This document shows, piece by piece, positions 41,354-51,414 of a stretch of DNA of 64,000 nt (the first letter of the stretch is position 1; the number at the start of each line of letters is the position of its first letter). Origin of the DNA: an uncultured Pelagibacteraceae bacterium (lineage in GTDB: Bacteria > Pseudomonadota > Alphaproteobacteria > Pelagibacterales > Pelagibacteraceae); contig CACNUU010000004.1 of assembly GCA_902623735.1 (NCBI GenBank), positions 1 to 64,000 of the forward strand. Reading direction: 5' to 3'. The notes beneath the pieces are model-generated. The model saw nothing but the letters and a program-made list of their open reading frames with translations, did not search any database and was not told where the DNA came from. Both the position numbers and the translations under genes were made by a program.

Positions 41354-42942
41354 TTAATATCTTCTATCTGATTATTTGAAATACCAGAAATGAAAATATT
41401 TTGGTTTTCAGTGTATAAATTTTTATTACCGAAATATAGACCATTATCAATATTAATATCAAAACTTTCACAAGTAAATTTCCATCCTTGATCATCCAAT
41501 TCAATTAATATTGATTTATTATCTTGAGTTTTCATTAATTTAATAGATGGTTCTAAATGAAATCTGATATCAAATTTGAAGTTATGATTATTTTTCTTTT
41601 TTATTATTTTATCGTAACCAATAAAAATCATACGATCAGGATAAAACTCAATCTCTCTTTCATGGATTGAATTAAATTTCTTCAGATAGCCGTCATGTGA
41701 TCCAATTATTTTCCAATAATTTTTTTCAAAAATTACTTGTCTTTTTAAAATTTTCAAACCTCTTTGTAAAAGATTGATATTTCTCGTCTTATGAAATTTA
41801 CATGAGGAATGATCATCAATTACTAATGTGTTTTGAGAGGCAGAGGACTTTGATATTTCATTAAGCTTTATGTTGTCTTTATTGTAGTATCCACAGTTAG
41901 TAATTAATTTTTTTTGATTAGAAAGTATCTCAAATGACAAAGATCCAGCCTGATAATCCTTTGTATATTTTGACACAGGAGGATTACCAGCATCCATAAT
42001 TAAGCATATTTTCTTATTTCTAAGAATAAAATATCCACCAAAATCTAAATTTTCGTTTTTAAACTTGTACCCCAACCTTTTTAGATAGTTGTCAAAATCT
42101 TTATTATTTGAGTTATTATTTCCATTAAATAAAAGGTCATAGTTAGTATTTTGCCAAGTAAAATTATATCCTTGACCAAGGTGAAAAATATTTTCATCAA
42201 TGTACTCTGGGATTGAAACTTGAGATTCTTTAAACCACTCTCTAATTAAAATAAAATATTTAAGATAGAATGTAAGTTGTTTTATATTCCTTGATTTTGG
42301 AAACCCTTCATTATCTAAAGATGATTTTGAAATTTTTTTCAAAATATCTAAACCAAAAGCTAGATAATTTTTTTCATCTTTGTAACTTAAGCCAACTAAA
42401 ATAATTGAGGCACAGCCTATTATTTTATCATCAATAGATTTTGATTTGTTTATTTCGTTAATTAAATGATTTGTCTGTTTTTTAATCATCATATTAAACT
42501 TATTTTTGTATTTGGTACTTCCTCCATCAAATGAAAGATTGTGACAAGATAACCAAGCTATTATTCGTTTAGCTGTTAAGTCAAAATCCCAACTTTTAGA
42601 ATTAAATTTGTAATTATAATGAATCCAATTTTCTATTACCGAATGTATTTCTGTGCTGGATGATTTTAGGTCAAGATTAAAAAACCAATAAAAACTATTT
42701 AAGTTTTTAAAGTCTTTTTTTTTTATTTTATTGTTTTTCCAAATTTCATCTAAAAAATAATCTTCAATTTTAAATCTTTTTTCCTGATATTTAATCAATG
42801 AACTTAATAAGTGGGGACTTGGCTTATAAATAAAATCTGTATCTAAAATTTTTGAAATTTTTCTATCATAAAATTTAGAGTTAAGGTAAAATTTTCTAAA
42901 TTTATTTAATATATTAGAAAAAAAAGAACCTATATAAATCAT
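41332..42942 (-). CDS. heparinase II/III family protein
   Basis: RIIAWLSCHNLSFDGGS, AGSLSFEILSNQKKLITNCGYY, position next to purH as in other alphaproteobacteria. Confidence 0.87.
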   Translation of the reverse strand: MIYIGSFFSNILNKFRKFYLNSKFYDRKISKILDTDFIYKPSPHLLSSLIKYQEKRFKIEDYFLDEIWKNNKIKKKDFKNLNSFYWFFNLDLKSSSTEIHSVIENWIHYNYKFNSKSWDFDLTAKRIIAWLSCHNLSFDGGSTKYKNKFNMMIKKQTNHLINEINKSKSIDDKIIGCASIILVGLSYKDEKNYLAFGLDILKKISKSSLDNEGFPKSRNIKQLTFYLKYFILIREWFKESQVSIPEYIDENIFHLGQGYNFTWQNTNYDLLFNGNNNSNNKDFDNYLKRLGYKFKNENLDFGGYFILRNKKICLIMDAGNPPVSKYTKDYQAGSLSFEILSNQKKLITNCGYYNKDNIKLNEISKSSASQNTLVIDDHSSCKFHKTRNINLLQRGLKILKRQVIFEKNYWKIIGSHDGYLKKFNSIHEREIEFYPDRMIFIGYDKIIKKKNNHNFKFDIRFHLEPSIKLMKTQDNKSILIELDDQGWKFTCESFDINIDNGLYFGNKNLYTENQNIFISGISNNQIEDIKWKLEKI

Positions 42943-43601
42943 TAATGAGATTTTAATAATTCAATATTTTTCTTTATATCTCCATTATTACTTTTGAATA
43001 TTGTTGTACCCGAAACAAGAATATTCGCTCCTGAGTCAATAGCTAATTTTGAATTTTCAAAATTTATGCCACCATCAATTTCGATATCAAAATTTAATTT
43101 TTTTTCATCTTTTAAAATTTTTAATTTTTTGACTTTTTCTAAAACTTCAGGCATAAATTTCTGGCCACCAAATCCTGGATTTACACTCATAATTAGAACC
43201 AAATCAATATCGTCAAGTAGGTCTGAGATTAAATCTATTTTAGATTCTGGATTTAAACACACCCCTGCTTTTTTTTTTAGTCCTTTGATTTTCAAAATGG
43301 AGGATTTTAAATTATCAGTTGCTTCTGGATGTATTGTAATAATGTCTGCACCAGCATTTGCAAAATCTTCGATATATTTATGAACGGGTGAAATCATTAA
43401 ATGTACATCAAATGTTAATGATGAATACTTTCTTAGAGCCTTAATAACTGGAGGACCAATCGTTAAGTTAGGAACAAAATGACCATCCATAACATCAACA
43501 TGAATCATGTCAGCTCCTGCTTGTTCCAGTTTTTTAATCTCACTGCCAAGTTCACTAAAATCAGCAGATAGAATAGAAGGTGAAATTTTAATTTTTTTCA
43601 T
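42942..43601 (-). CDS. rpe: ribulose-phosphate 3-epimerase
   Basis: ISPSILSADFSELG, MIHVDVMDGHFVPNLTIGP, IMSVNPGFGGQKF, EIDGGIN. Confidence 0.97.
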   Translation of the reverse strand: MKKIKISPSILSADFSELGSEIKKLEQAGADMIHVDVMDGHFVPNLTIGPPVIKALRKYSSLTFDVHLMISPVHKYIEDFANAGADIITIHPEATDNLKSSILKIKGLKKKAGVCLNPESKIDLISDLLDDIDLVLIMSVNPGFGGQKFMPEVLEKVKKLKILKDEKKLNFDIEIDGGINFENSKLAIDSGANILVSGTTIFKSNNGDIKKNIELLKSH

Positions 43602-43629
43602 TGATAGCTAAAACTACTAGTATCAATTT

Positions 43630-43986
43630 TTAAAATTTAATTGAATTAAAAAATTGATAAATTTGTCTAGAAATTTCACTTTCCAATGGAAAAGACAACA
43701 TACCCATCACTGAGTATCCTAAAATCCATGGCATTAAATAAAACCTTATCATAAAAAAAAACCAAGCCACATAAAGGGGCACCAAAGGTGGGATTATAAA
43801 TGTTGGCGTTATAGGCTTAAAAATAGCAATTAGTGGATTTGTGAATTTAACAAATACTTTCATAAAAAAAAATTGTGAGTCCTCCTTTTGAAAAATATTC
43901 ATGGCGACTCTACCAATCAATGTCCACATTATCACTCCCAAAATATAATCAATTATATATATTAACGGATGAAAATTAGCTGACAT
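43630..43986 (-). CDS. small YggT-like integral membrane protein
   Basis: Hydrophobic with MWTLIGRVAMNIF and VKFTNPLIAIFKPITP resembling YggT pattern. Confidence 0.5.
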   Translation of the reverse strand: MSANFHPLIYIIDYILGVIMWTLIGRVAMNIFQKEDSQFFFMKVFVKFTNPLIAIFKPITPTFIIPPLVPLYVAWFFFMIRFYLMPWILGYSVMGMLSFPLESEISRQIYQFFNSIKF

Positions 43987-44018
43987 TTAAAATTTATATT
44001 TTTAATTGAGAAAATTTA

Positions 44019-44042
44019 AAGGGGCGAAATTAATCGCCCCTT
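44019..44042 (-). terminator. intrinsic terminator after the symporter gene
   Basis: AAGGGGCGA/TCGCCCCTT 9-bp stem with 6-nt loop, T-rich on minus strand. Confidence 0.8.
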
Positions 44043-44053
44043 AAAAAATTTAT

Positions 44054-45868
44054 TTAGTGTTGTCTGCCAAGGATCGATTTACCTGACGGTACACGAACCT
44101 CGTCAACCATTCTTTGTGTTGCCGCATTAGGCTCTGATGTCATTAAACTTACGACAACCATAGCTACTAAGCTGACCGCTGAACCAAAGATACCAAATGT
44201 TAACTGTGTAATACCTAAGAATCCACTTCCGCCGTTTCTTACCCAAATTAGGTAACCAGCACCAGAAATTAGACCTAAAGCCATACCAGCTATAGCACCT
44301 TCTCTGTTAGCTCTCTTCCACCATACACCAAGTACAAGTGGGAAGAACAATCCAGACATCGCAAAGTCAAAAGCCCAGATTACTGAACCTAAGATACCTT
44401 GGATCTCCATTGCCGCAATAGTTGCTCCAGCAAAACCAATTACTACAAGTAGCACCCTTGCAACAACTAGTCTTTTTGCAGTTTCAGCTTTTGGATCAAT
44501 GATCTTATAATAAACATCATGTGAGATCGCATTAGCAATTGCTAGAATCAAACCATCAGCTGTAGACATGGCAGCAGCCATACCACCAGCAGCAACTAGA
44601 CCTGAGATTACGTATGGTAATCCAGCTATTTCTGGAGTTGCTAACACAACGGCTTTACCACCCATGAAAAACTCATTTAATTCAAGAGTTCCATTTCCGT
44701 TAAAGTCGCTTACAAACATCAAGTTTGCTTGGTTCCAGTTTTGATACCAATCTATCGATTGAACTTCTGCAATTGATTTACCGATAATACCTGTTGGTAA
44801 TGACGGATCAATCAATGACAATTTAGATAGCGTCGCTAACATTGGAGCAGAAGAATAAAGTAGGAAGATAAAGAATAATGACCAACCTACTGATTTTCTA
44901 GCTGCTTTTACACTTGGAGTAGTGAAATATCTCATCATCACGTGAGGCAATGAAGCTGTTCCCATCATCATCGCTAGTGCTAATGAAATAAATGCCCAAG
45001 GTGTAGCGTTAACTGCTGAGTGAGCTTTAGTTATTCCAGCTAAGCCTTTTGGCACCATCGCAAGATTCTCTTTCGAGTTTGCAACAAAACCAAATTGCTG
45101 TTCAAGTTCACCAATTCTAGCTACCTCATCAGCTAACATAAAGTGAGGAAAGAAACCCGCACCCATTTTGTTACTGATCCAGAATACTGGTAATAAGTAA
45201 GCTATGATTAGTACGATATATTGAGCTACCTGTGTCCAAGTTACTCCTCTCATACCACCAAGCATTGAACAAAGTAAAATACTTACTAGCCCAACGTATA
45301 CAGCGTATTGGAATGGAATATCAAGTGCAACAGATGCAATTGTACCTGTAGCGTTAATTTGTGCAGTCACATAGGTAAATGAAGCAACAGTTAAAACTAC
45401 TACTGCAAGAAACCTTGTTAAATTACCACCGTATCTTGTACCGATAAAATCTGGAACTGTGTAACAGCCAAATTTTCTTAGGTAAGGTGCTAATAAAGAT
45501 GCAACTAATACATATCCACCAGTCCAACCAACAAGTAGTGCCATATAACCGTAACCTTTAAAGTAAATTCCACCTGCCATAGCAACGAATGATGCACCAG
45601 ACATCCAGTCTGCTGCTGTCGCCATTCCATTGAATACAGTTGGAACCTGTCTTCCAGCCACGTAATATGCATCAGCTTGTGCTGTACGTGATAGATAACC
45701 AATTATAGCATAGATGGCTACTGTGAACGCAACAAAACAAATACCAATTGTTTTTGCTGTCATACCCATCTGCTCACAAATTGACATAATGATTATGAAA
45801 CCTAAAAATCCACCTGTGTAGATTCCATAAACCTTAGGCAAATTGTCTATAAAATTACCTTTAATCAT
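44054..45868 (-). CDS. sodium:solute symporter family protein (acetate/carboxylate permease-like, VC_2705-type)
   Basis: DAYYVAGRQVPTVFNGMATAADWMSGASF, GYVLVASLLAPYLRKFG, preceded by DUF4212 subunit. Confidence 0.92.
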   Translation of the reverse strand: MIKGNFIDNLPKVYGIYTGGFLGFIIIMSICEQMGMTAKTIGICFVAFTVAIYAIIGYLSRTAQADAYYVAGRQVPTVFNGMATAADWMSGASFVAMAGGIYFKGYGYMALLVGWTGGYVLVASLLAPYLRKFGCYTVPDFIGTRYGGNLTRFLAVVVLTVASFTYVTAQINATGTIASVALDIPFQYAVYVGLVSILLCSMLGGMRGVTWTQVAQYIVLIIAYLLPVFWISNKMGAGFFPHFMLADEVARIGELEQQFGFVANSKENLAMVPKGLAGITKAHSAVNATPWAFISLALAMMMGTASLPHVMMRYFTTPSVKAARKSVGWSLFFIFLLYSSAPMLATLSKLSLIDPSLPTGIIGKSIAEVQSIDWYQNWNQANLMFVSDFNGNGTLELNEFFMGGKAVVLATPEIAGLPYVISGLVAAGGMAAAMSTADGLILAIANAISHDVYYKIIDPKAETAKRLVVARVLLVVIGFAGATIAAMEIQGILGSVIWAFDFAMSGLFFPLVLGVWWKRANREGAIAGMALGLISGAGYLIWVRNGGSGFLGITQLTFGIFGSAVSLVAMVVVSLMTSEPNAATQRMVDEVRVPSGKSILGRQH

Positions 45869-46128
45869 TAGTCATCTCCTCTTTCGCTAAAGCCAAACTC
45901 TTCATCAATTTTTTCTTGTCTATTCGCAAACCAGAAAATTAAGATTACGAAAATTCCAAGAGAACCCTGACAAGTGAACCAATACGTTAACGGATAACCA
46001 AATGGTCCCGTAACTTCGTTCATTTCAGCCCCGAATAGGAAGATGCCAATTGAGAAAACAAACCAAATTGCTAAAGTCATTATTAGCAAACCTCTGGTTT
46101 TTTCCCAGTGTTGTTCTTGTTTTGACAT
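45868..46128 (-). CDS. DUF4212 small subunit of sodium:solute symporter
   Basis: Two TM helices, LTYWFTCQGSLGIFVILIFWFANRQEKIDEEFGF; directly upstream of symporter. Confidence 0.92.
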   Translation of the reverse strand: MSKQEQHWEKTRGLLIMTLAIWFVFSIGIFLFGAEMNEVTGPFGYPLTYWFTCQGSLGIFVILIFWFANRQEKIDEEFGFSERGDD

Positions 46129-46252
46129 TTATACCTCTCTCTTTTTAGTTATAACTGGCCAAAACCATAACCATTATCAGAGAGATTTAAAGTGTTAAAA
46201 TTGTTCATATTAGAGGGCTTTTTAGGGTATAAATTATAAAATAAGCTATTTT

Positions 46253-46876
46253 ATGGGAAAATACAAACTTACATGGAAAGACTTATCTTGGAATGATTTC
46301 AAAATTTATCTTTTTGCCCTTTTTAAAGCTTTTGTTCCTAAGAAAAAATTAGCTTCTTTAAATGATCTTGAGCATTTTATACAGACCAAATCAGCTTGGG
46401 TAAGTCAAGTCACACTTTATGGGTATTTAAAAACAAGAATGGGCACAAGATATGTACTTCACTTTGAAAACGATGAATTTATGAAGTCAGTTAATTTGGC
46501 TAAATGGAATATATATGCGGTTGCTCTTCAAGATTTAACATTTTTCACATTTTCTTATCTAAAGGCTAATAAGAATTACCAGGATGTTGATAAATCAAAA
46601 GAAATTTTCCTAAAAATTTTAGATGATGAGACTACAAATAATATGCCTCAAGATATAATTAAGGAAGCTCAAAAAAATTTCGAGGAAAAATTTCAAAATA
46701 TAGATTGGAATGATCATTATAATGATCTTCCTTTTAATCCAAGTGCATTATCATTATATAAGTGGGCTCCAATTGCTGATGAGTTAAAAGTTCTTGATCG
46801 AAGTATTGTTTTGAACTCTGTGATATTAAAGTGGGATGTTGTAAAAAAAGAGTTTAAAGAGAGAATAAAATTTTAA
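46253..46876 (+). CDS. conserved hypothetical protein
   Basis: Uninterrupted 207-aa ORF filling the space between two minus-strand genes; no family recognised. Confidence 0.8.
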   Translation: MGKYKLTWKDLSWNDFKIYLFALFKAFVPKKKLASLNDLEHFIQTKSAWVSQVTLYGYLKTRMGTRYVLHFENDEFMKSVNLAKWNIYAVALQDLTFFTFSYLKANKNYQDVDKSKEIFLKILDDETTNNMPQDIIKEAQKNFEEKFQNIDWNDHYNDLPFNPSALSLYKWAPIADELKVLDRSIVLNSVILKWDVVKKEFKERIKF

Positions 46877-48963
46877 ATATTTTTTCTATTGTTCACTAAA
46901 CTTTCTACAACACCTGGGTCTGCTAATGTTGTGGTGTCTCCTAGTTGATCATGATCATTTGCAGCAATCTTTCTTAATATTCTTCTCATAATTTTTCCTG
47001 ATCTAGTTTTTGGAAGTCCAGAAGTAAAATGTATTAAGTCGGGAGTTGCCAAAGGACCTATTTGTTTTCGTACCCAAAGCTTAAGATCTCTCTCTAGATC
47101 TCCAGTTTCATTTTCACCTGCATTAAGAGTCACATAGCAATATAATCCATTACCTTTAATATCATGTGGATATCCAACAACAGCTGCCTCAGCAACTTTT
47201 GGGTGAGCTACAAAAGCACTTTCTATTTCAGCAGTACCAAGATTATGACCTGATACTATTATTACATCATCAACTCTTCCAGTTATCCAATAGTATCCAT
47301 CTTTATCTCTTCTGCATCCATCTCCAGTAAAATATTTTCCATCAAATTGTGAGAAGTAAGTATCAATAAATCTTTGATGATCACCGTAAACAGTTCTCAT
47401 TTGACCTGGCCATGATTGAGTAATACAAAGTCTCCCCTCACCAGCACCCTTAATCTCTTTTCCATCTTTATCTACTATGCAAGGCTTTATTCCATAAAAA
47501 GGTTTTGTCGCTGATCCTGGTTTGAGAGGTATCGCTCCTGTTTGGGGCGCAATAAGTATTCCACCAGTTTCAGTTTGCCACCAGGTGTCAACAATTGGAC
47601 ATTTTGAATTTCCAACAGTCTTATAATACCACATCCAAGCCTCTGGATTTATTGGTTCTCCAACTGTTCCAAGCAATTTTAATGATTTCCTAGATGTTTT
47701 ATTTACCGGTTCATCCCCTTCTCTCATTAACGCTCTGATTGCAGTTGGAGCCGTGTAGAAAGTATTTACTTTAAACTTATCAACTATCTGCCACCATCTT
47801 GAACTGTCTGGGTAATTAGGAACACCTTCGAACATAATTGTTGTTGCTCCATTTGAGAGTGGGCCATAAATAATATAACTATGACCAGTAACCCATCCGA
47901 TATCCGCAGTACACCAATAAATATCTTTAGGTTTGTAATTAAATATGTATTGATGAGTCATCGAAGCATAAACCATATAGCCACCAGTTGTATGAAGTAC
48001 ACCCTTAGGTTTTCCTGTTGATCCAGAGGTGTAAAGAATAAATAATGGATCTTCTGCATTCATCTCTTCAGGTTCACAGTTACTGGAAACATCTTTAATT
48101 AGCTCATGGTACCAAATATCTCTATCACTATTCCAAAAAACGTAATTTCCAGTTCTTTTTACTACAATGCACTTCTTAACATTAGGACAGTTAGTGAGTG
48201 CCTCATCAGTCGTTGCTTTTAGAGGAATTGTTTTACCTCCTCTTACACCTTCATCAGCCGTAATAATATATTCAGACTCACAATCATTTACTCTTCCAGA
48301 GATAGACTCTGCAGAAAAACCACCAAAAATTATCGAATGGATTGCTCCAATTCTGGCACAGGCCAACATTAATATTGCTAGCTCTGGTATCATTGTTAAG
48401 TAAATTGTCACTCTATCACCTTTTTTGATTCCTAATTTTTTTAAACCATTTGCCGCTTTCGAAACCTTTTGGTGTAATTGTTTGTAGGAAATTTTTTGAG
48501 TATCTTTGGGATCATCTCCAACCCAAATAATAGCTGTTTTATCTTTTTTATCTTTAAGATGTCTATCAATACAGTTTGCAGATGCATTTAAAGTACCATC
48601 TTCAAACCACTTAATTTTTACCTCATCTTTACTATATTTTACATCTTTAATTTTTTTGTATGGCTTTATCCAAGAAATTCTTTTTCCTTCTTTTTTCCAA
48701 AAAGCATTATTATTTTTTATCGAGTCGTTATATCTTTTTTGGTATTGAGCCTTATTAGCAAGACTACTTTTTACCCAATCAGGCTTTGTTTTAAAAATAA
48801 GTTCTGAAGACGTCGAACTTTCATTTTTTGATATTTTCTTTGAAAGTTTTTTTGAACTTTTTCTTCTTATAACTTTTCTCTTATTAGGTTTTTTTCTATT
48901 TTTCTTTCCACTTTTCTTAGAAGATTTTTTGTTTTTTTTTAATTTTTTTTTTCTTTTTGGCAT
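46873..48963 (-). CDS. acs: acetyl-CoA synthetase with Lys/Arg-rich N-terminal extension
   Basis: [57 protein letters not shown]. Confidence 0.96.
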   Translation of the reverse strand: MPKRKKKLKKNKKSSKKSGKKNRKKPNKRKVIRRKSSKKLSKKISKNESSTSSELIFKTKPDWVKSSLANKAQYQKRYNDSIKNNNAFWKKEGKRISWIKPYKKIKDVKYSKDEVKIKWFEDGTLNASANCIDRHLKDKKDKTAIIWVGDDPKDTQKISYKQLHQKVSKAANGLKKLGIKKGDRVTIYLTMIPELAILMLACARIGAIHSIIFGGFSAESISGRVNDCESEYIITADEGVRGGKTIPLKATTDEALTNCPNVKKCIVVKRTGNYVFWNSDRDIWYHELIKDVSSNCEPEEMNAEDPLFILYTSGSTGKPKGVLHTTGGYMVYASMTHQYIFNYKPKDIYWCTADIGWVTGHSYIIYGPLSNGATTIMFEGVPNYPDSSRWWQIVDKFKVNTFYTAPTAIRALMREGDEPVNKTSRKSLKLLGTVGEPINPEAWMWYYKTVGNSKCPIVDTWWQTETGGILIAPQTGAIPLKPGSATKPFYGIKPCIVDKDGKEIKGAGEGRLCITQSWPGQMRTVYGDHQRFIDTYFSQFDGKYFTGDGCRRDKDGYYWITGRVDDVIIVSGHNLGTAEIESAFVAHPKVAEAAVVGYPHDIKGNGLYCYVTLNAGENETGDLERDLKLWVRKQIGPLATPDLIHFTSGLPKTRSGKIMRRILRKIAANDHDQLGDTTTLADPGVVESLVNNRKNI

Positions 48964-48974
48964 AAATTAATTTC

Positions 48975-49388
48975 TTAAATTTTACTCATCTTATTAAGAA
49001 TTTTCCAGCTTTTAGAATCAACTGGCATAACAGACAAACGACTTTGTTTAATTAAGGATAAATGGCTCAATTCCTTATTTTTTTTAATATTTTCAAGTGT
49101 TATTGGCTTATTTAGTTTTTTTAAAAATTTTACTGTAACAGCAACAAACCGACCAGATTGGTCTGTTTTATCGGGGTAAGCCTCTTTGATCACTTCTACA
49201 ATGCCAACAATTTCTTTACCAATATTAGAATGATAAAAAAAACACTGATCTCCTCTCTTCATATTTTTTAAATTTTTTGCAGCTTGATAATTTCTCACAC
49301 CATCCCAGGTAGCTCCTTTTGTGCCCTCTTTTTCTTGTTGGTCTATAGACCAAACATCAGGTTCTGACTTAAGCAACCAATACTTCAT
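48975..49388 (-). CDS. EVE domain-containing protein
   Basis: MKYWLLKSEPDVWSIDQ, WDGVRNYQAAKNLKNMKRGDQCFFYHSN. Confidence 0.95.
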   Translation of the reverse strand: MKYWLLKSEPDVWSIDQQEKEGTKGATWDGVRNYQAAKNLKNMKRGDQCFFYHSNIGKEIVGIVEVIKEAYPDKTDQSGRFVAVTVKFLKKLNKPITLENIKKNKELSHLSLIKQSRLSVMPVDSKSWKILNKMSKI

Positions 49389-49440
49389 AAGACTAAGTTG
49401 TTAATTTTATTTTTGTAAAGATTCAATGTATAACATAATT

Positions 49441-51414
49441 ATGGAAACAAAAATTGATTTAATTTCTAATTTAATTCAATCAAAAAAATTTAAGGAAGCA
49501 AAAATAAAATGTGAGGAAATTCTTGAGAAAAATATGAATAATTTTGTATTCTTAAATATTTTTGCAATAGTTTTATTTCAATTAAACGAATTTGAAGATG
49601 CTGAAAAAAAATGGAAACAATCAATAAAAATTAATTCACAATATATTGATTCGTATAATAATTTAATTAATGCTTATTTGAATTTAGAAAAATATGATGA
49701 TGCATTAAAATATGTTATAAAAGCAATTGAGATAGCCCCCGAAAATTATGAATTACATCATAAACTTGGAAGTTTATTTATAAAAAAAAATGAAGTTAAT
49801 AAAGCTTTAAAAGCTTTTGATAAAGTTCTTAAGATAAAAAAAGATTATATCCCGTCATTAAGAAGCAAAGTATTATTATTTAGAAGAATTAATAATTCTA
49901 TCGAGGCACTAAAAATATTAGACAAGTTACTGCTTTACGACAAAGAAAAGTTTAAAGTTTACTTACAAAAAGCATCAATTAATATTTCATTAAGAAATCC
50001 ATTGGAGGCTTTAAAAAATTTAAAAAAAGCCCATTCAATTGATCCAAATTTACCTTTTATTTGTGGAGATATGATACATGAAAAAACAAAAATGTGTGAT
50101 TGGTCAGATTTTGATAAAGAAATACGAGAAATAAAAGTAAGAATAAATAATAATGAAAAAGTCATTGCACCATTTATCGCAACAACTTTATTTGACTCAC
50201 CAGAGCTGCAACTAAAAATATCTCAAAAATGGGTTTCTAGACTTAACATAAATAATGAAAATTCAAATTTTTCAAAAAAAAAGAATAAAAAAATTAAGAT
50301 AGGATATTTCTCAGCTAATTTTAGATCTCATGCCAATGGTTATCTTATGAACAGAGTTTATGACTTTCATGATAAGTCGATATTTGAATTATATGGTTTT
50401 TATTTTGGTCCGGCAATTGATGACAAGGATAAGTTACAAAAAAAAATTATAAAATCATTTGATAAATTTATAGATGTAAGTCAATTCAATGACACTCAAA
50501 TATGTAAGTTATCAAAAGAGATGGATATTGATATTGGAATAGATTTAATGGGGCACACAGGTTCAAATACAAACCGTTTTGCAATATTTCAAAAAAAAAT
50601 TGCCCCTATTCAAATTTGTTTTTTAGGATTTCCTTGCACAACAGGATCTAATTCTATTGACTATTTAATTGCTGACAAAATTGTTATTCCAAAAAAATTT
50701 CAAAAATATTATTCAGAAAAGATTATTTATTTACCAGACGTATATCAGCCTAATGAGGAATTGAAAAATTTGGATAATTATTTCAAGGATAAAAAAAGTG
50801 TTGGTTTACCTGAGGGAAAATTTATTTTTTGCTGTTTCAATGGCCATCAAAAAATAAATCTAAAAATTTTTGAGACATGGATGAGAATTTTAAAAAATAA
50901 GCAAAATAGTATCTTATGGCTTTTAAAAGACAATGAATTGTCAGAAAATAATTTAAAAAAATTAGCTAGCAGTTTTGGAATTGATCCAGAGAGATTGATA
51001 TTCGCAAAAAAATTAGAAATTGGCCAACATTTATCAAGATTAAAATTTGCTGATATTTTTTTAGACACCTATCCATATGGTGCACATACTACGTGTAGCA
51101 ATGCTCTAAGAATGTGTTTACCCGTTATTACAATTATCGGAGACTCATTTGCAAGTAGAGTTTCTGCGAGTTTGTTAAATTCTATAAATTTAAATGAACT
51201 AGTTAGTGAAACCTTAAAAGATTACGAAAAATTAGCAATAAATTTATCGAATGATGAAAAGTTCTTAATAGATATAAAAGAAAAAATTAAATTACAAATA
51301 AGTAAAAGTAATTTATTTAAACCTAAGACTTTTACTAGAAATTTAGAAAGAGCTTTTAAGCAAATTTATGAAAATTATTTAGAGGGTCATCCTCCAAAAA
51401 ATATTGAATTATAG
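49441..51414 (+). CDS. TPR + SPINDLY/O-GlcNAc transferase-like (GT41) glycosyltransferase
   Basis: TPR N-terminus; IKIGYFSANFRSHANGYLMN, DIGIDLMGHTGSNTNRFAIF, IQICFLGFPCTTGSNSIDYLIAD, FLDTYPYGAHTTCSNALRMCLPVIT. Confidence 0.9.
   Translation: METKIDLISNLIQSKKFKEAKIKCEEILEKNMNNFVFLNIFAIVLFQLNEFEDAEKKWKQSIKINSQYIDSYNNLINAYLNLEKYDDALKYVIKAIEIAPENYELHHKLGSLFIKKNEVNKALKAFDKVLKIKKDYIPSLRSKVLLFRRINNSIEALKILDKLLLYDKEKFKVYLQKASINISLRNPLEALKNLKKAHSIDPNLPFICGDMIHEKTKMCDWSDFDKEIREIKVRINNNEKVIAPFIATTLFDSPELQLKISQKWVSRLNINNENSNFSKKKNKKIKIGYFSANFRSHANGYLMNRVYDFHDKSIFELYGFYFGPAIDDKDKLQKKIIKSFDKFIDVSQFNDTQICKLSKEMDIDIGIDLMGHTGSNTNRFAIFQKKIAPIQICFLGFPCTTGSNSIDYLIADKIVIPKKFQKYYSEKIIYLPDVYQPNEELKNLDNYFKDKKSVGLPEGKFIFCCFNGHQKINLKIFETWMRILKNKQNSILWLLKDNELSENNLKKLASSFGIDPERLIFAKKLEIGQHLSRLKFADIFLDTYPYGAHTTCSNALRMCLPVITIIGDSFASRVSASLLNSINLNELVSETLKDYEKLAINLSNDEKFLIDIKEKIKLQISKSNLFKPKTFTRNLERAFKQIYENYLEGHPPKNIEL

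Noticed and set aside
45505-45702. Minus-strand 65-aa ORF within the symporter gene
   Set aside because: Alternate frame inside a strongly supported CDS
46135-46185. CTCTCT...AGAGAG inverted repeat upstream of the DUF4212 gene
   Set aside because: Short arms and long loop; no match to a known riboswitch that I can support
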